DNA of 64,000 nt from Leucobacter sp042726155 (GTDB lineage: Bacteria > Actinomycetota > Actinomycetes > Actinomycetales > Microbacteriaceae), in assembly GCF_042726155.1 (NCBI RefSeq), contig NZ_JBHXHV010000001.1, forward strand, positions 1,302,001-1,366,000, written 5' to 3'. This document shows positions 50,855 to 58,321 of this stretch, in pieces (positions within the stretch are counted from its first letter, which is position 1; the number at the start of each line of letters is the position of its first letter). The notes beneath the pieces were generated by a model. The model was given only the letters and a program-made list of their open reading frames with translations. It made no database searches and was not told where the DNA came from. The position numbers and the translations under genes were made by a program.

Positions 50855-51967
50855 ATGGCAGCACCGAAAGACCGCGAAAAGGCCCTCGAAGCCGCTCTCG
50901 CACAGATCGACCGGAACTTCGGTAAGGGCGCGATCATGCGCATGGGCAGCGACGAGCGTCCGCCCGTCGAAGTCATCCCCACGGGTTCGGTTGCACTGGA
51001 CGTCGCGCTGGGTATCGGGGGGCTTCCCCGCGGACGCATTGTCGAGATCTACGGTCCCGAGTCCTCGGGTAAGACGACGCTGACGCTGCACGCGATCGCA
51101 AACGCGCAGCGCGCAGGCGGTATTGCGGCGTTCATCGATGCAGAGCACGCCCTCGACCCCGTGTATGCCCAGAAGCTCGGCGTTGACATCGACGCACTGC
51201 TGGTGGCGCAGCCCGACACTGGTGAGCAGGCCCTCGAGATCGCAGACATGCTGATCCGATCGGGCTCTGTCGACCTGGTCGTCATTGACTCTGTCGCCGC
51301 ACTCGTGCCTAAGGCTGAGATCGAGGGCGAGATGGGCGACAGCCACGTTGGTCTGCAGGCCAGGCTCATGTCGCAGGCGCTGCGCAAGATCACGGGCAGC
51401 CTGAACTCAACGAAGACGACCGCCATCTTCATCAACCAGCTGCGCGAGAAGATCGGTGTCTTCTTCGGTAGCCCCGAAACCACGTCCGGTGGCAAGGCGC
51501 TGAAGTTTTACGCCTCAGTCAGGCTCGACATTCGCCGCATCCAGACGCTGAAAGATGGCACTGACGCGGTCGGCAACCGCACGCGCGTGAAGGTCGTCAA
51601 GAACAAGATGGCACCGCCGTTCAAGCAGGCCGAATTCGACATTCTGTACGGCATCGGTATTTCGCGCGAGGGCTCACTCATCGACTACGGCGTGGAGCAG
51701 GGTTTCATTAAGAAGAGCGGTGCCTGGTTCACCTATGACGGCGATCAGCTGGGCCAGGGCATGGAGAACGCGCGTCGTTTCCTCATCAACCACCCCGATA
51801 CTGCGCTCGAAATCGAAGAGAAGATCCTGACGAAGCTCGGTGTGAACGGCCGCAAGGAGGCAGAGGCCCCCGCAGCAGAGGTGCCCGCGGCCAAGGCTCC
51901 GGCAGCTACCTCGGCGAAGACCGCTACGGCACCGGCCGCTGCGGCAGACAAGCGGGCGAGCGCTTAA
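50855..51967 (+). CDS. recA: Recombinase RecA
   Basis: A 370-residue recombinase and LexA co-protease. Walker A GPESSGKT at 67-74, the L1/L2 DNA-binding loops (EGEMGDSHVGLQARLMSQAL and the REKIGVFFGSPETTSGGKAL region) and the C-terminal domain are intact. The last 40 residues are an Ala/Pro/Lys-rich tail. ATG 50855 is set by GAGGAG 7 bases upstream and by homology; the frame is open further upstream without support. The long leader contains the LexA box. recX starts 1 base after its stop, so the modulator is co-made. Confidence 0.98.
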   Translation: MAAPKDREKALEAALAQIDRNFGKGAIMRMGSDERPPVEVIPTGSVALDVALGIGGLPRGRIVEIYGPESSGKTTLTLHAIANAQRAGGIAAFIDAEHALDPVYAQKLGVDIDALLVAQPDTGEQALEIADMLIRSGSVDLVVIDSVAALVPKAEIEGEMGDSHVGLQARLMSQALRKITGSLNSTKTTAIFINQLREKIGVFFGSPETTSGGKALKFYASVRLDIRRIQTLKDGTDAVGNRTRVKVVKNKMAPPFKQAEFDILYGIGISREGSLIDYGVEQGFIKKSGAWFTYDGDQLGQGMENARRFLINHPDTALEIEEKILTKLGVNGRKEAEAPAAEVPAAKAPAATSAKTATAPAAAADKRASA

Positions 51968-51968
51968 T

Positions 51969-52967
51969 ATGGCGGTCCGGTTCGTTCCTCCGCCCGCCGA
52001 GGGTTCCTCGTCGCGGGCGGAGCATCCGGGTGATCTCGCTGAGGTCATCGAGCTGCGGTCGCAGTTGCGACGCCCGCGCGCGACGCCGTTGACCGACGAG
52101 ATGCGGGGCGGCCATCCGGCCGGTTCGCAGACGGATGGGTGGTCGCGAGCGCGCTCCCAAGACCCTTCGCTTCACGATGACGATGATCGGTTGGCGTCCG
52201 TTGTGTCTGACGCCGAAGATGAATCTGACACCGAGACTGAACCTGACGCCCCAGCCGCGGGGCCCGCGCTGCACCTCGTGCGGCCCGTCGTGCACGCGAA
52301 CTTCGCGGAGCGTGTCACTCAGCTCGGGGGAACCGAGCACACGGGCGCAGCGGTGCAGACGAACGTCGACGCATCGAAGCTCGATGCCGCCGACCAGGAC
52401 GATGACGCTGAGAGTGACGACGCTGCGGGCGACGAACACGACGTCCCCAGCGAAATCGAGTCGGCAGAAACTGGCCGCACGGCGACGGAAGACGGGGTGC
52501 GTTTGCTCGGGCGCCGCGCGCGATCGAGTGGCGAGCTTCGTGAGGAGCTGGCCCGATTGGATCACGGCGTTGATGCGATCGAAGATGTCATTGACGAGTT
52601 CACACGCAGCCTGTACCTCGATGACCTGGGGTTGGCTCGAACGCTGACCGAGAAGCTCCGCGACACGAAGCGCGCGAGCCGCTCTCAGATTCGGGTGAAG
52701 CTGCAGGCGCGCAAGCTGCCGAACGATGTCATCGAAACAGCGCTCGGTGAACTCGATGTCGATCAGGAGTTCGAGTTGCTGCGCGAAACCGCGCGCCAGC
52801 GCGCGGCAAAGCTGGGTGGTCTCGATCGCCAGGTTGCCGAACGCCGACTGCTTGGTTTCCTCGCTCGACGGGGCTGGTCGGGGGAGCCCGCTACGCGGGC
52901 AGCCCGTGACGCGCTCGACGGTGCGGGCCGTGCTTCACGCGGCGGTTCCGGCGTCCGGTTTCAGTAG
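51969..52967 (+). CDS. recX: RecX regulatory protein with long acidic N-terminal extension
   Basis: A 332-residue RecA modulator. The RecX domain, three-helix repeats that inhibit RecA filaments, occupies roughly 175-315 (LLGRRARSSGELREELARLD, VIDEFTRSLYLDDLGLARTL, QIRVKLQARKLPNDVIETAL, then ERRLLGFLARRGW). The first 170 residues are polar, Asp/Glu-rich and predicted disordered (DDDDRLASVVSDAEDESD, for example), roughly doubling the usual length of 150-180 residues. The ATG lies 1 base after recA. An alternative shorter start inside the domain is unlikely because coupling needs this ATG. Confidence 0.9.
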   Translation: MAVRFVPPPAEGSSSRAEHPGDLAEVIELRSQLRRPRATPLTDEMRGGHPAGSQTDGWSRARSQDPSLHDDDDRLASVVSDAEDESDTETEPDAPAAGPALHLVRPVVHANFAERVTQLGGTEHTGAAVQTNVDASKLDAADQDDDAESDDAAGDEHDVPSEIESAETGRTATEDGVRLLGRRARSSGELREELARLDHGVDAIEDVIDEFTRSLYLDDLGLARTLTEKLRDTKRASRSQIRVKLQARKLPNDVIETALGELDVDQEFELLRETARQRAAKLGGLDRQVAERRLLGFLARRGWSGEPATRAARDALDGAGRASRGGSGVRFQ

Positions 52968-52980
52968 CTCGCAGCGCCGG

Positions 52981-52986
52981 TAGAAT
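52981..52986 (+). promoter_or_regulatory. Putative leaderless -10 box of miaB
   Basis: TAGAAT ends 7 nt before the miaB ATG. It separates miaB transcription from recA-recX. Confidence 0.6.
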
Positions 52987-52993
52987 TATTCTC

Positions 52994-54568
52994 ATGAGTC
53001 TCACCGCCGTCGAACCCACTCTCATCGAGCGTTCACCCGCAGCGCTTCGCCGCGATGGCACCCCGCGCAGCTACTCAGTACGCACGCTCGGGTGCCAGAT
53101 GAACGTGCACGACTCCGAGCGGCTCTCTGGTTCGCTCGAAGCTGCCGGGTACGTTGCCGCCGAAGACGCCGAGTCCGCTGACGTCATCGTGATTAACACC
53201 TGCGCCGTTCGTGAGAACGCCGCCAACAAGCTGTACGGCAATCTCGGGTACCTCGCCAGCGTCAAGCGCGAGCGAGAGGACATGCAGATCGCTGTGGGTG
53301 GCTGCCTCGCGCAAAAGGACCAGGGCGTCATCGTGCAGAAAGCGCCGTGGGTTGACGTCGTGTTTGGCACGCACAACATGGGCTCGCTTCCGGCGCTGCT
53401 TGAGCGCGCGCGTCACAACGCTGAAGCGCAGGTTGAGATCCTCGAATCGCTCGAGGTCTTCCCCTCGACACTGCCGACGAAGCGCGACTCTGCGTCGAGC
53501 GGCTGGGTATCGATCTCGGTCGGCTGTAACAACACCTGTACGTTTTGCATCGTGCCCGCACTCCGTGGCAAGGAGAAGGACCGTCGCCCAGGCGACATCC
53601 TCGCCGAGGTCCAGGCTCTCGTCGATGACGGTGCTATCGAGGTGACGTTGCTCGGTCAGAACGTCAATACGTACGGTGTCGAGTTCGGAGACCGCCAGGC
53701 ATTCGGCAAGCTGCTGCGGGCTATGGGCGACATCGAGGGTCTCGAGCGAGTGCGCTTCACGAGCCCTCACCCCGCTGCGTTCACCGAAGACGTGATCGCT
53801 GCGATGGCCGAGACGCACAATGTGATGCCGGTGCTGCACATGCCGCTGCAGTCGGGCTCCGACGCGGTACTCAAGGCCATGCGCCGTTCCTACCGGTCGA
53901 AGAAGTTCCTCGGTATTCTCGACGCGGTGCGGGAGCGTATTCCGAACGCGGCGATCACCACCGACATCATTGTGGGGTTCCCCGGCGAGACCGACGCAGA
54001 CTTCGCCGACACGCTTCGCGTCGTCGAAGAATCGCGGTTTGCCACCGCGTTCACGTTCCAGTACTCGATCCGCCCCGGAACTCCGGCGGCCGAGATGGAG
54101 AACCAGCTGCCAAAGGCCATCGTGCAGGAGCGCTACGTGCAGCTCACGGCGCTGCAGGAGCGCATATCGCTCGAAGAAAACCAGGCGCAGATCGGACGCA
54201 CCGTCGAGGTGTTAGTGTCCGCAGCCGAGGGAAAGAAAGACGTCGCGACGCGTCGTTTCTCTGGCCGCAGCGAAGACAACCGCCTCGTCCACTTCGCGCT
54301 TCCGCTCGATGCGAACAGTGCTGACGAACCGCGCCCCGGCGACGTCGTCACGGTCGCTGTCACCGCAGCGGCGCCGCACTTCGTGATTGCTGACTCGGCG
54401 ATCGCCCCTGCACCGGGGGAGCCCGCGCTCTACGCCGTGCGCCGAACGCGCGCTGGCGATGCGTGGGATCGTCGTCAGGCAGAGAGCTGCGGGGTGCCCG
54501 CGCCCGCGGCCGACGCAGCGGCTCCGCGCGTGGTAAGCCTCGGGCTGCCAGCGCTCCGTAGCCGGTGA
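52994..54568 (+). CDS. miaB: tRNA-2-methylthio-N6-dimethylallyladenosine synthase
   Basis: A 524-residue radical-SAM methylthiotransferase acting on i6A37 of tRNA, the product of MiaA. The N-terminal domain binds an auxiliary 4Fe-4S cluster (TLGCQMNVHDSER, NTCAVRENA, VGGCLAQ); the radical-SAM motif is GCNNTCTFCIVP (CxxxCxxC) near residue 177-188; GFPGETDADF and the C-terminal TRAM domain follow. The last 45 residues (Ala/Arg/Pro-rich) extend beyond typical MiaB. miaA starts 15 bases downstream. Confidence 0.96.
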   Translation: MSLTAVEPTLIERSPAALRRDGTPRSYSVRTLGCQMNVHDSERLSGSLEAAGYVAAEDAESADVIVINTCAVRENAANKLYGNLGYLASVKREREDMQIAVGGCLAQKDQGVIVQKAPWVDVVFGTHNMGSLPALLERARHNAEAQVEILESLEVFPSTLPTKRDSASSGWVSISVGCNNTCTFCIVPALRGKEKDRRPGDILAEVQALVDDGAIEVTLLGQNVNTYGVEFGDRQAFGKLLRAMGDIEGLERVRFTSPHPAAFTEDVIAAMAETHNVMPVLHMPLQSGSDAVLKAMRRSYRSKKFLGILDAVRERIPNAAITTDIIVGFPGETDADFADTLRVVEESRFATAFTFQYSIRPGTPAAEMENQLPKAIVQERYVQLTALQERISLEENQAQIGRTVEVLVSAAEGKKDVATRRFSGRSEDNRLVHFALPLDANSADEPRPGDVVTVAVTAAAPHFVIADSAIAPAPGEPALYAVRRTRAGDAWDRRQAESCGVPAPAADAAAPRVVSLGLPALRSR

Positions 54569-54583
54569 ACCGGTGACGCTGTA

Positions 54584-55573
54584 ATGCGTGCCGAAGACCT
54601 CGGAGGTGCTCCGACTTCGTCCGGACCTCGGTTGTGGGCAATAGTTGGTGCCACCGGTACGGGAAAATCGGCGCTCTCGCTCGACCTTGCGGAACAGCTC
54701 GCGGCAGATGGCCGCGCGGCCGAGATCGTGAACGCCGATGCAATGCAGCTGTACCGCGGCATGGACATCGGCACGGCCAAGTTGCCGGTCGCCGACCGTC
54801 AAGGCATCACACACCACCTCTTCGACGTGCTCGCGCCGAGCGACGAGGCCACCGTGGCGTGGTACCAGCCCACGGCGAGAGAGACCATCGCAGCCATCCA
54901 TAACCGCGGTGCCGATGCGATTCTGGTCGGCGGATCGGGCCTGTATGTGTCGAGCGTGCTGTTCGATTTTCAGTTTCCACCGCGCGACGCGGCGCTGCGC
55001 GCCGAACTTGAAGCGACAGAGCAGCGAGACGGCGTTGATGCACTGGTCGAGCGCTTGCGCGCGCTCGACCCCGCTGTCGCGGCCGCCGTCGACGTGCGTA
55101 ACCCGCGACGCGTGGTGCGGGCATTGGAGGTCGCGCTGCTCGGCGGCGACGCCCAGGTGACGCTACCGGCCGCGCCGAAGCTTTGGCATGATCCGGCGCC
55201 GGGGGCGACGCGCATCGTCGGTGTTCGGGCGGAGCGCTCCGAGTTAGTTGCCCGGCTAGACCGGCGGGTCGAAGATATGTGGGCGGCGGGCATCGTGGAC
55301 GAAGTGCGTTCGCTGCTACCGCACGGTATCGCCGACGGACCAACCGCCTCGCGGGCCATCGGGTATGCGCAAGCACTTGCGCAACTCGACGACCGTCTCA
55401 CGGAGGCCGAGGCGATAGCCGAGACGCAGGTGCTCACTCGCCGCTATGCGCGACGTCAGGTGAGCTGGTTCAAACGCTACGCAGCCGTCGAGTGGGTGAC
55501 CGCGGGGGAGTTGCCGCGATCCGGCGCTTTCGCGAGTGCTGCGACCGATCCGAATGAAAGGATCGCCGAATGA
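54584..55573 (+). CDS. miaA: tRNA dimethylallyltransferase
   Basis: A 329-residue prenyltransferase attaching a dimethylallyl group to A37 of tRNAs reading UNN codons. P-loop GATGTGKSALSLDLAEQL at about 22-40, the DAMQLYRGMDIGTAK substrate motif, GGSGLYVSSVL and a conserved C-terminal QVSWFKR region are present. Weak ribosome site before ATG 54584. The stop overlaps the GNAT gene start (ATGA). The order miaB-miaA-(GNAT)-dapF-hflX is the usual actinobacterial one apart from the inserted GNAT gene. Confidence 0.95.
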   Translation: MRAEDLGGAPTSSGPRLWAIVGATGTGKSALSLDLAEQLAADGRAAEIVNADAMQLYRGMDIGTAKLPVADRQGITHHLFDVLAPSDEATVAWYQPTARETIAAIHNRGADAILVGGSGLYVSSVLFDFQFPPRDAALRAELEATEQRDGVDALVERLRALDPAVAAAVDVRNPRRVVRALEVALLGGDAQVTLPAAPKLWHDPAPGATRIVGVRAERSELVARLDRRVEDMWAAGIVDEVRSLLPHGIADGPTASRAIGYAQALAQLDDRLTEAEAIAETQVLTRRYARRQVSWFKRYAAVEWVTAGELPRSGAFASAATDPNERIAE

Positions 55574-56043
55574 GCGATACGACCAGCGCGATTCCCGACG
55601 GCGCGAGCGCATCCGGGGCGATTCGATCGTGCACCGATGGTGACCTCGAGGCCGTCGTTGAACTCTGGCGCGTCGCCGGGCTGACGCGACCGTGGAATGA
55701 CGCGCGCGCCGACTTCATGCGCAAGCGCGCAGTGCAGCCCGAGATGTTTCTCGTGCACGTGGACGCGAACGTCGTGGTCGGCACCGTGATGGCGGGGTAT
55801 GACGGGCATCGCGGATGGCTGTACTACCTCGCAACGGACCCGGCCCGACGCGGGGAGGGCATCGCGCGCGGGCTGATTTCCGAGGCCGAGAGGTTGCTCA
55901 CCGAACTGGGCTGCCCCAAAGTGCAGCTCATGGTGCGCCCCGACAACGCCGAGGTTGTGGCGTTCTACGATGCGCTGGGATACGAGGAGGGTGACATTCT
56001 GCTGCTCGGGAAACGGACGATTTCTGATGTTCCGGACGCGTAA
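55570..56043 (+). CDS. GNAT-family acetyltransferase (YpeA-like)
   Basis: A 157-residue N-acetyltransferase. After a polar N-terminus of about 17 residues the fold begins IRSCTDGDLEAVVELWRVAG; GTVMAGYDGHRGWLYYLATD precedes the acetyl-CoA motif DPARRGEGIARGLISEAERL; the C-terminal GCPKVQLMVRPDNAEVVAFYDALGYEEGD-like region is characteristic of the YpeA subgroup. The substrate is unknown. Its ATG overlaps the miaA stop and dapF follows 9 bases after its own stop, so it rides in the miaB-miaA transcript. Confidence 0.88.
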   Translation: MSDTTSAIPDGASASGAIRSCTDGDLEAVVELWRVAGLTRPWNDARADFMRKRAVQPEMFLVHVDANVVVGTVMAGYDGHRGWLYYLATDPARRGEGIARGLISEAERLLTELGCPKVQLMVRPDNAEVVAFYDALGYEEGDILLLGKRTISDVPDA

Positions 56044-56046
56044 GCT
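56041..56046 (+). promoter_or_regulatory. Putative leaderless -10 box of dapF
   Basis: TAAGCT includes the TAA stop of the GNAT gene and ends 6 nt before the dapF ATG. Confidence 0.5.
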
Positions 56047-56052
56047 GGGTGC

Positions 56053-56934
56053 ATGACGACCCTCGCGTTCACCAAGGGCCACGGCACGGGCAATGACTTC
56101 GTGCTTTTCTCCGACCCCGACGGTGAGCGAGCGCTCACTCCGGATCAGGTTCGCTTCCTGTGTGATCGGCGCTTTGGCATCGGCGCAGACGGTGTCATTC
56201 GCGCGGTGCGGTCGCGGGCGCTGCCCGAGGGCGCGTCAAGTCTCGCCGAAGAGCCCGATGCAGAGTGGTTCATGGACTACTGGAACGCCGACGGTACCCC
56301 TGCCGAGATGTGCGGCAACGGAATTCGCGTCTACGCGCACTACCTCATCACCGAGGGGCTCGTGGCGCCAGAGCGCCGCGACACGCTGCCAATCGGCACG
56401 CGCGCGGGCGTAAAAGATGTGCTTGCGGGGGTGTCGGGGTACACCGTCGACCTCGGTCGGTGGCGGCTCGCGCCTGAACGGCTCGTCGCCGCGCACGGGC
56501 TCGACGTGGCGCGGCCCGGGCTGGGCATCGATCTCGGCAACCCGCACATTGTCGCGGCCCTCGCGGATCCCGCGGAACTCGAAGCGCTGGACCTGCACCG
56601 CGCGCCAGCGCTCGATCCGGTGCCCGAGCACGGCGCGAACGTCGAGTTTGTCGTGCCTGAAGAGCCGCTCATCGCCGATGGCGTCGCGCGCATTCGCATG
56701 CGTGTGCACGAGCGCGGTGTCGGAGAGACCCTGTCGTGCGGCACTGGTACGGCCGCGGCGGCGCTCGCGTTCAGGCACTGGGGTGGCGAGGGAATGCCGA
56801 ACTACTGGCGTGTAGACGTGCCAGGCGGGCGACTTGCTGTGCGTATGTTTCCGACCGAAGAGGGCGAACACGTGTCGCTGAACGGCCCCGCCGAGCTGGT
56901 CTACTCGGGAGTGATCGAGCTCCCCGAAATCTGA
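56053..56934 (+). CDS. dapF: Diaminopimelate epimerase
   Basis: A 293-residue PLP-independent racemase converting LL- to meso-diaminopimelate. The two catalytic Cys are present: Cys87 in PAEMCGNGIRVYAHY and Cys229 in ETLSCGTGTAAAA. N-terminal KGHGTGNDFVLF and FGIGADGVI are conserved. A small insertion (ALPEGASSLAEEPDAEW) precedes the MDYWNADG segment, common in actinobacteria. Its 3' end overlaps the convergent VOC gene by 34 bases. With dapA and dapB in the window it completes three steps of the pathway. Confidence 0.95.
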   Translation: MTTLAFTKGHGTGNDFVLFSDPDGERALTPDQVRFLCDRRFGIGADGVIRAVRSRALPEGASSLAEEPDAEWFMDYWNADGTPAEMCGNGIRVYAHYLITEGLVAPERRDTLPIGTRAGVKDVLAGVSGYTVDLGRWRLAPERLVAAHGLDVARPGLGIDLGNPHIVAALADPAELEALDLHRAPALDPVPEHGANVEFVVPEEPLIADGVARIRMRVHERGVGETLSCGTGTAAAALAFRHWGGEGMPNYWRVDVPGGRLAVRMFPTEEGEHVSLNGPAELVYSGVIELPEI

Positions 56935-57362
56935 CGCTGGCCCAGCGAGCTCTGGAATCGAATGAGATACCCGTCGGGGTCGGCCACGAGAAACTGCTCG
57001 ACACCGACCTCCGTGGCGGCGTCGATGCGGTACCAGCACGTTTCGGGTTCCATAAAGAGCGACTGACCTGCGGTACGCAGCGCTGAAACGAGAGAGCCGA
57101 TCTCGGCAACCGAGATCTGAAAGTTGATGCCGCGCCCGAGGGGCCGCTCGAGCGGAGCCGTCACCCAGTTGCGAATGATGCCCTGCTGCTCAAGCATCAC
57201 GTGCACGTTACCCCGCGTGATGTACGCGAAGCCTTCTTCGACGCGCTCATACGCGATGACGAAACCGCAGAGATCGCGCCAGAAAGCGAGACTGAGTTGC
57301 AGGTCAGTGACGAGCAGCTCGGGAACGAGAGCGGGAGCCTGGGAAGTCACAGAGGCGTCCAT
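56901..57362 (-). CDS. VOC-family (glyoxalase/bleomycin-resistance-like) protein
   Basis: A 153-residue protein with two beta-alpha-beta-beta-beta modules: LVPELLVTDLQLSLAFWRDL with YERVEEGFAYITRGNVHVML, and INFQISVAEIGSLVSALRTA with VGVEQFLVADPDGYLIRF. This resembles bleomycin-resistance-type binders; a binding or enzymatic role cannot be told apart from sequence. I start at ATG 57362, 10 bases after the methyltransferase stop, because the fold begins shortly after it; the longer upstream frame overlaps that gene. The convergent 34-base overlap with dapF is unusual here. Confidence 0.8.
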   Translation of the reverse strand: MDASVTSQAPALVPELLVTDLQLSLAFWRDLCGFVIAYERVEEGFAYITRGNVHVMLEQQGIIRNWVTAPLERPLGRGINFQISVAEIGSLVSALRTAGQSLFMEPETCWYRIDAATEVGVEQFLVADPDGYLIRFQSSLGQRQISGSSITPE

Positions 57363-57372
57363 GCTGTCGCGG

Positions 57373-57993
57373 TCAGGCTTGACGCTGCGCGCGAATGATA
57401 TGGAAGCCCTTATCGCGGGCGGGGCGGTCGACTGCGAGCTCGGGGAACTCCGTCGCGATCCAGCGCTGCAGTGAATCCGCTCCCAAGTGCTTTGCCACCA
57501 CGAGATGCGCGACGCCGTCGTCACTCAGGCGAGGCAGCCACTGGCGCAGGATCGCGTGGAGTGCATCCTTGCCCACCCTGATCGGCGGATTCGAGCGAAT
57601 CTCGCCGAACATGAGCGTCGCCGGAACGTCTTCTGGAGTGGCCACTTCGATGTTCGTGATGCCGAGCCGCGCCGCATTTCTGCGGGTCAACTCGCGCGAG
57701 CGCTCGTTGACGTCGATAGCCCAGACCTCGCGCTCGGGCTGGTTGAGCGCAGCGTCGAGCGCAATCGGCCCCCAACCGCAGCCGATATCAAGCAGCGGCG
57801 CGGTGCCCGCGCTACCGAGGGTGTCGGCGGCTGGAAGCTCACGCAGCAGGATCGCGGTGCCGCGGTCGAGCTGCTCTGGGCTGAATACGCCGCCGGCGGT
57901 CACGACCGACCGGCTGGCGCCCGCGAGTTCAACCTCGATCTCGCGCGGTCGCAGTTCGCCGTCGGGGGACTCGGAAAAGTAGTGCTGGCTCAC
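57373..57993 (-). CDS. Class I SAM-dependent methyltransferase (RsmC-like)
   Basis: A 206-residue MTS-domain methyltransferase of the RsmC/RlmG type. The SAM site is LLDIGCGWGPIALDAALN near 65-82, motif II VWAIDVNERS, and the nucleic-acid-modifying motif SNPPIR (NPPF/Y class) is conserved. These enzymes methylate guanine N2 in ribosomal RNA, the likely but unproven role. GTG 57993 has no clear ribosome site. It forms a minus-strand pair with the VOC gene. Confidence 0.88.
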   Translation of the reverse strand: MSQHYFSESPDGELRPREIEVELAGASRSVVTAGGVFSPEQLDRGTAILLRELPAADTLGSAGTAPLLDIGCGWGPIALDAALNQPEREVWAIDVNERSRELTRRNAARLGITNIEVATPEDVPATLMFGEIRSNPPIRVGKDALHAILRQWLPRLSDDGVAHLVVAKHLGADSLQRWIATEFPELAVDRPARDKGFHIIRAQRQA

Positions 57994-58048
57994 CCCACCA
58001 GTATCTCAGGCGCGGTGCGCGCTCCTTCTTTTTCTGATGGCGACAGAT

Positions 58049-58107
58049 CTGGAGGCGACAGAAACTCCGTGCATAGAGCCGTTTTAAGCGGAGTTTCTGT
58101 CGCCCCG
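58049..58107. repeat. Palindromic repeat, copy 4
   Basis: 59 bases: left arm TGGAGGCGACAGAAACTCCG, right arm CGGAGTTTCTGTCGCC then CCGA (outer bases mismatched), loop with CATAGAGCCGTTTTAAG. Confidence 0.9.
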
Positions 58108-58143
58108 AGGTGGAGCTCGGCCGGGGAGACGCGGAGTTTCCTC

Positions 58144-58202
58144 GTGGAGGCGACAGAAACTCCGGGCGTAGAGCCGTTTTAAGCGGAGTTTCTGTCGCCT
58201 CT
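58144..58202. repeat. Palindromic repeat, copy 5
   Basis: 59 bases, same orientation and nearly the same loop as copy 4 (CGTAGAGCCGTTTTAAG), 36 bases further on; the outermost two bases of the right arm differ. Confidence 0.9.
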
Positions 58203-58249
58203 CGCTCGGCGAGGGCGCCGTCGCCTTCGCTGTCGCCTCTCGCTCGGCG
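58191..58249. repeat. 21-base direct repeat next to palindromic repeat copy 5
   Basis: CTGTCGCCTCTCGCTCGGCGA occurs at 58191-58211 (running out of copy 5) and again at 58229-58249, separated by 17 bases. Confidence 0.85.
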
Positions 58250-58306
58250 AAGGAGCCACCGCCTTCGCCACCGGCGAACGGGCGGCGCGCCCGGGCGTAC
58301 GGTGCG

Positions 58307-58312
58307 TAGACT
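58307..58312 (+). promoter_or_regulatory. Putative -10 box of hflX
   Basis: TAGACT ends 9 nt before ATG 58322, implying a leaderless or 2-3 nt leader transcript. No ribosome site is seen. Confidence 0.45.
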
Positions 58313-58321
58313 TGGGGTCAG

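Larger units (their letters stand above)
57994..58321. other. Intergenic region of 328 bases with two palindromic repeats
   Basis: Between the divergent methyltransferase and hflX genes. It holds two palindromic repeat copies, an additional lone GGCGACAGA at about 58038 and a lone CGGAGTTTC at 58131, then a 21-base direct repeat (58191-58211 and 58229-58249). No coding frame seems real. The hflX -10 box closes the region. Confidence 0.75.
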
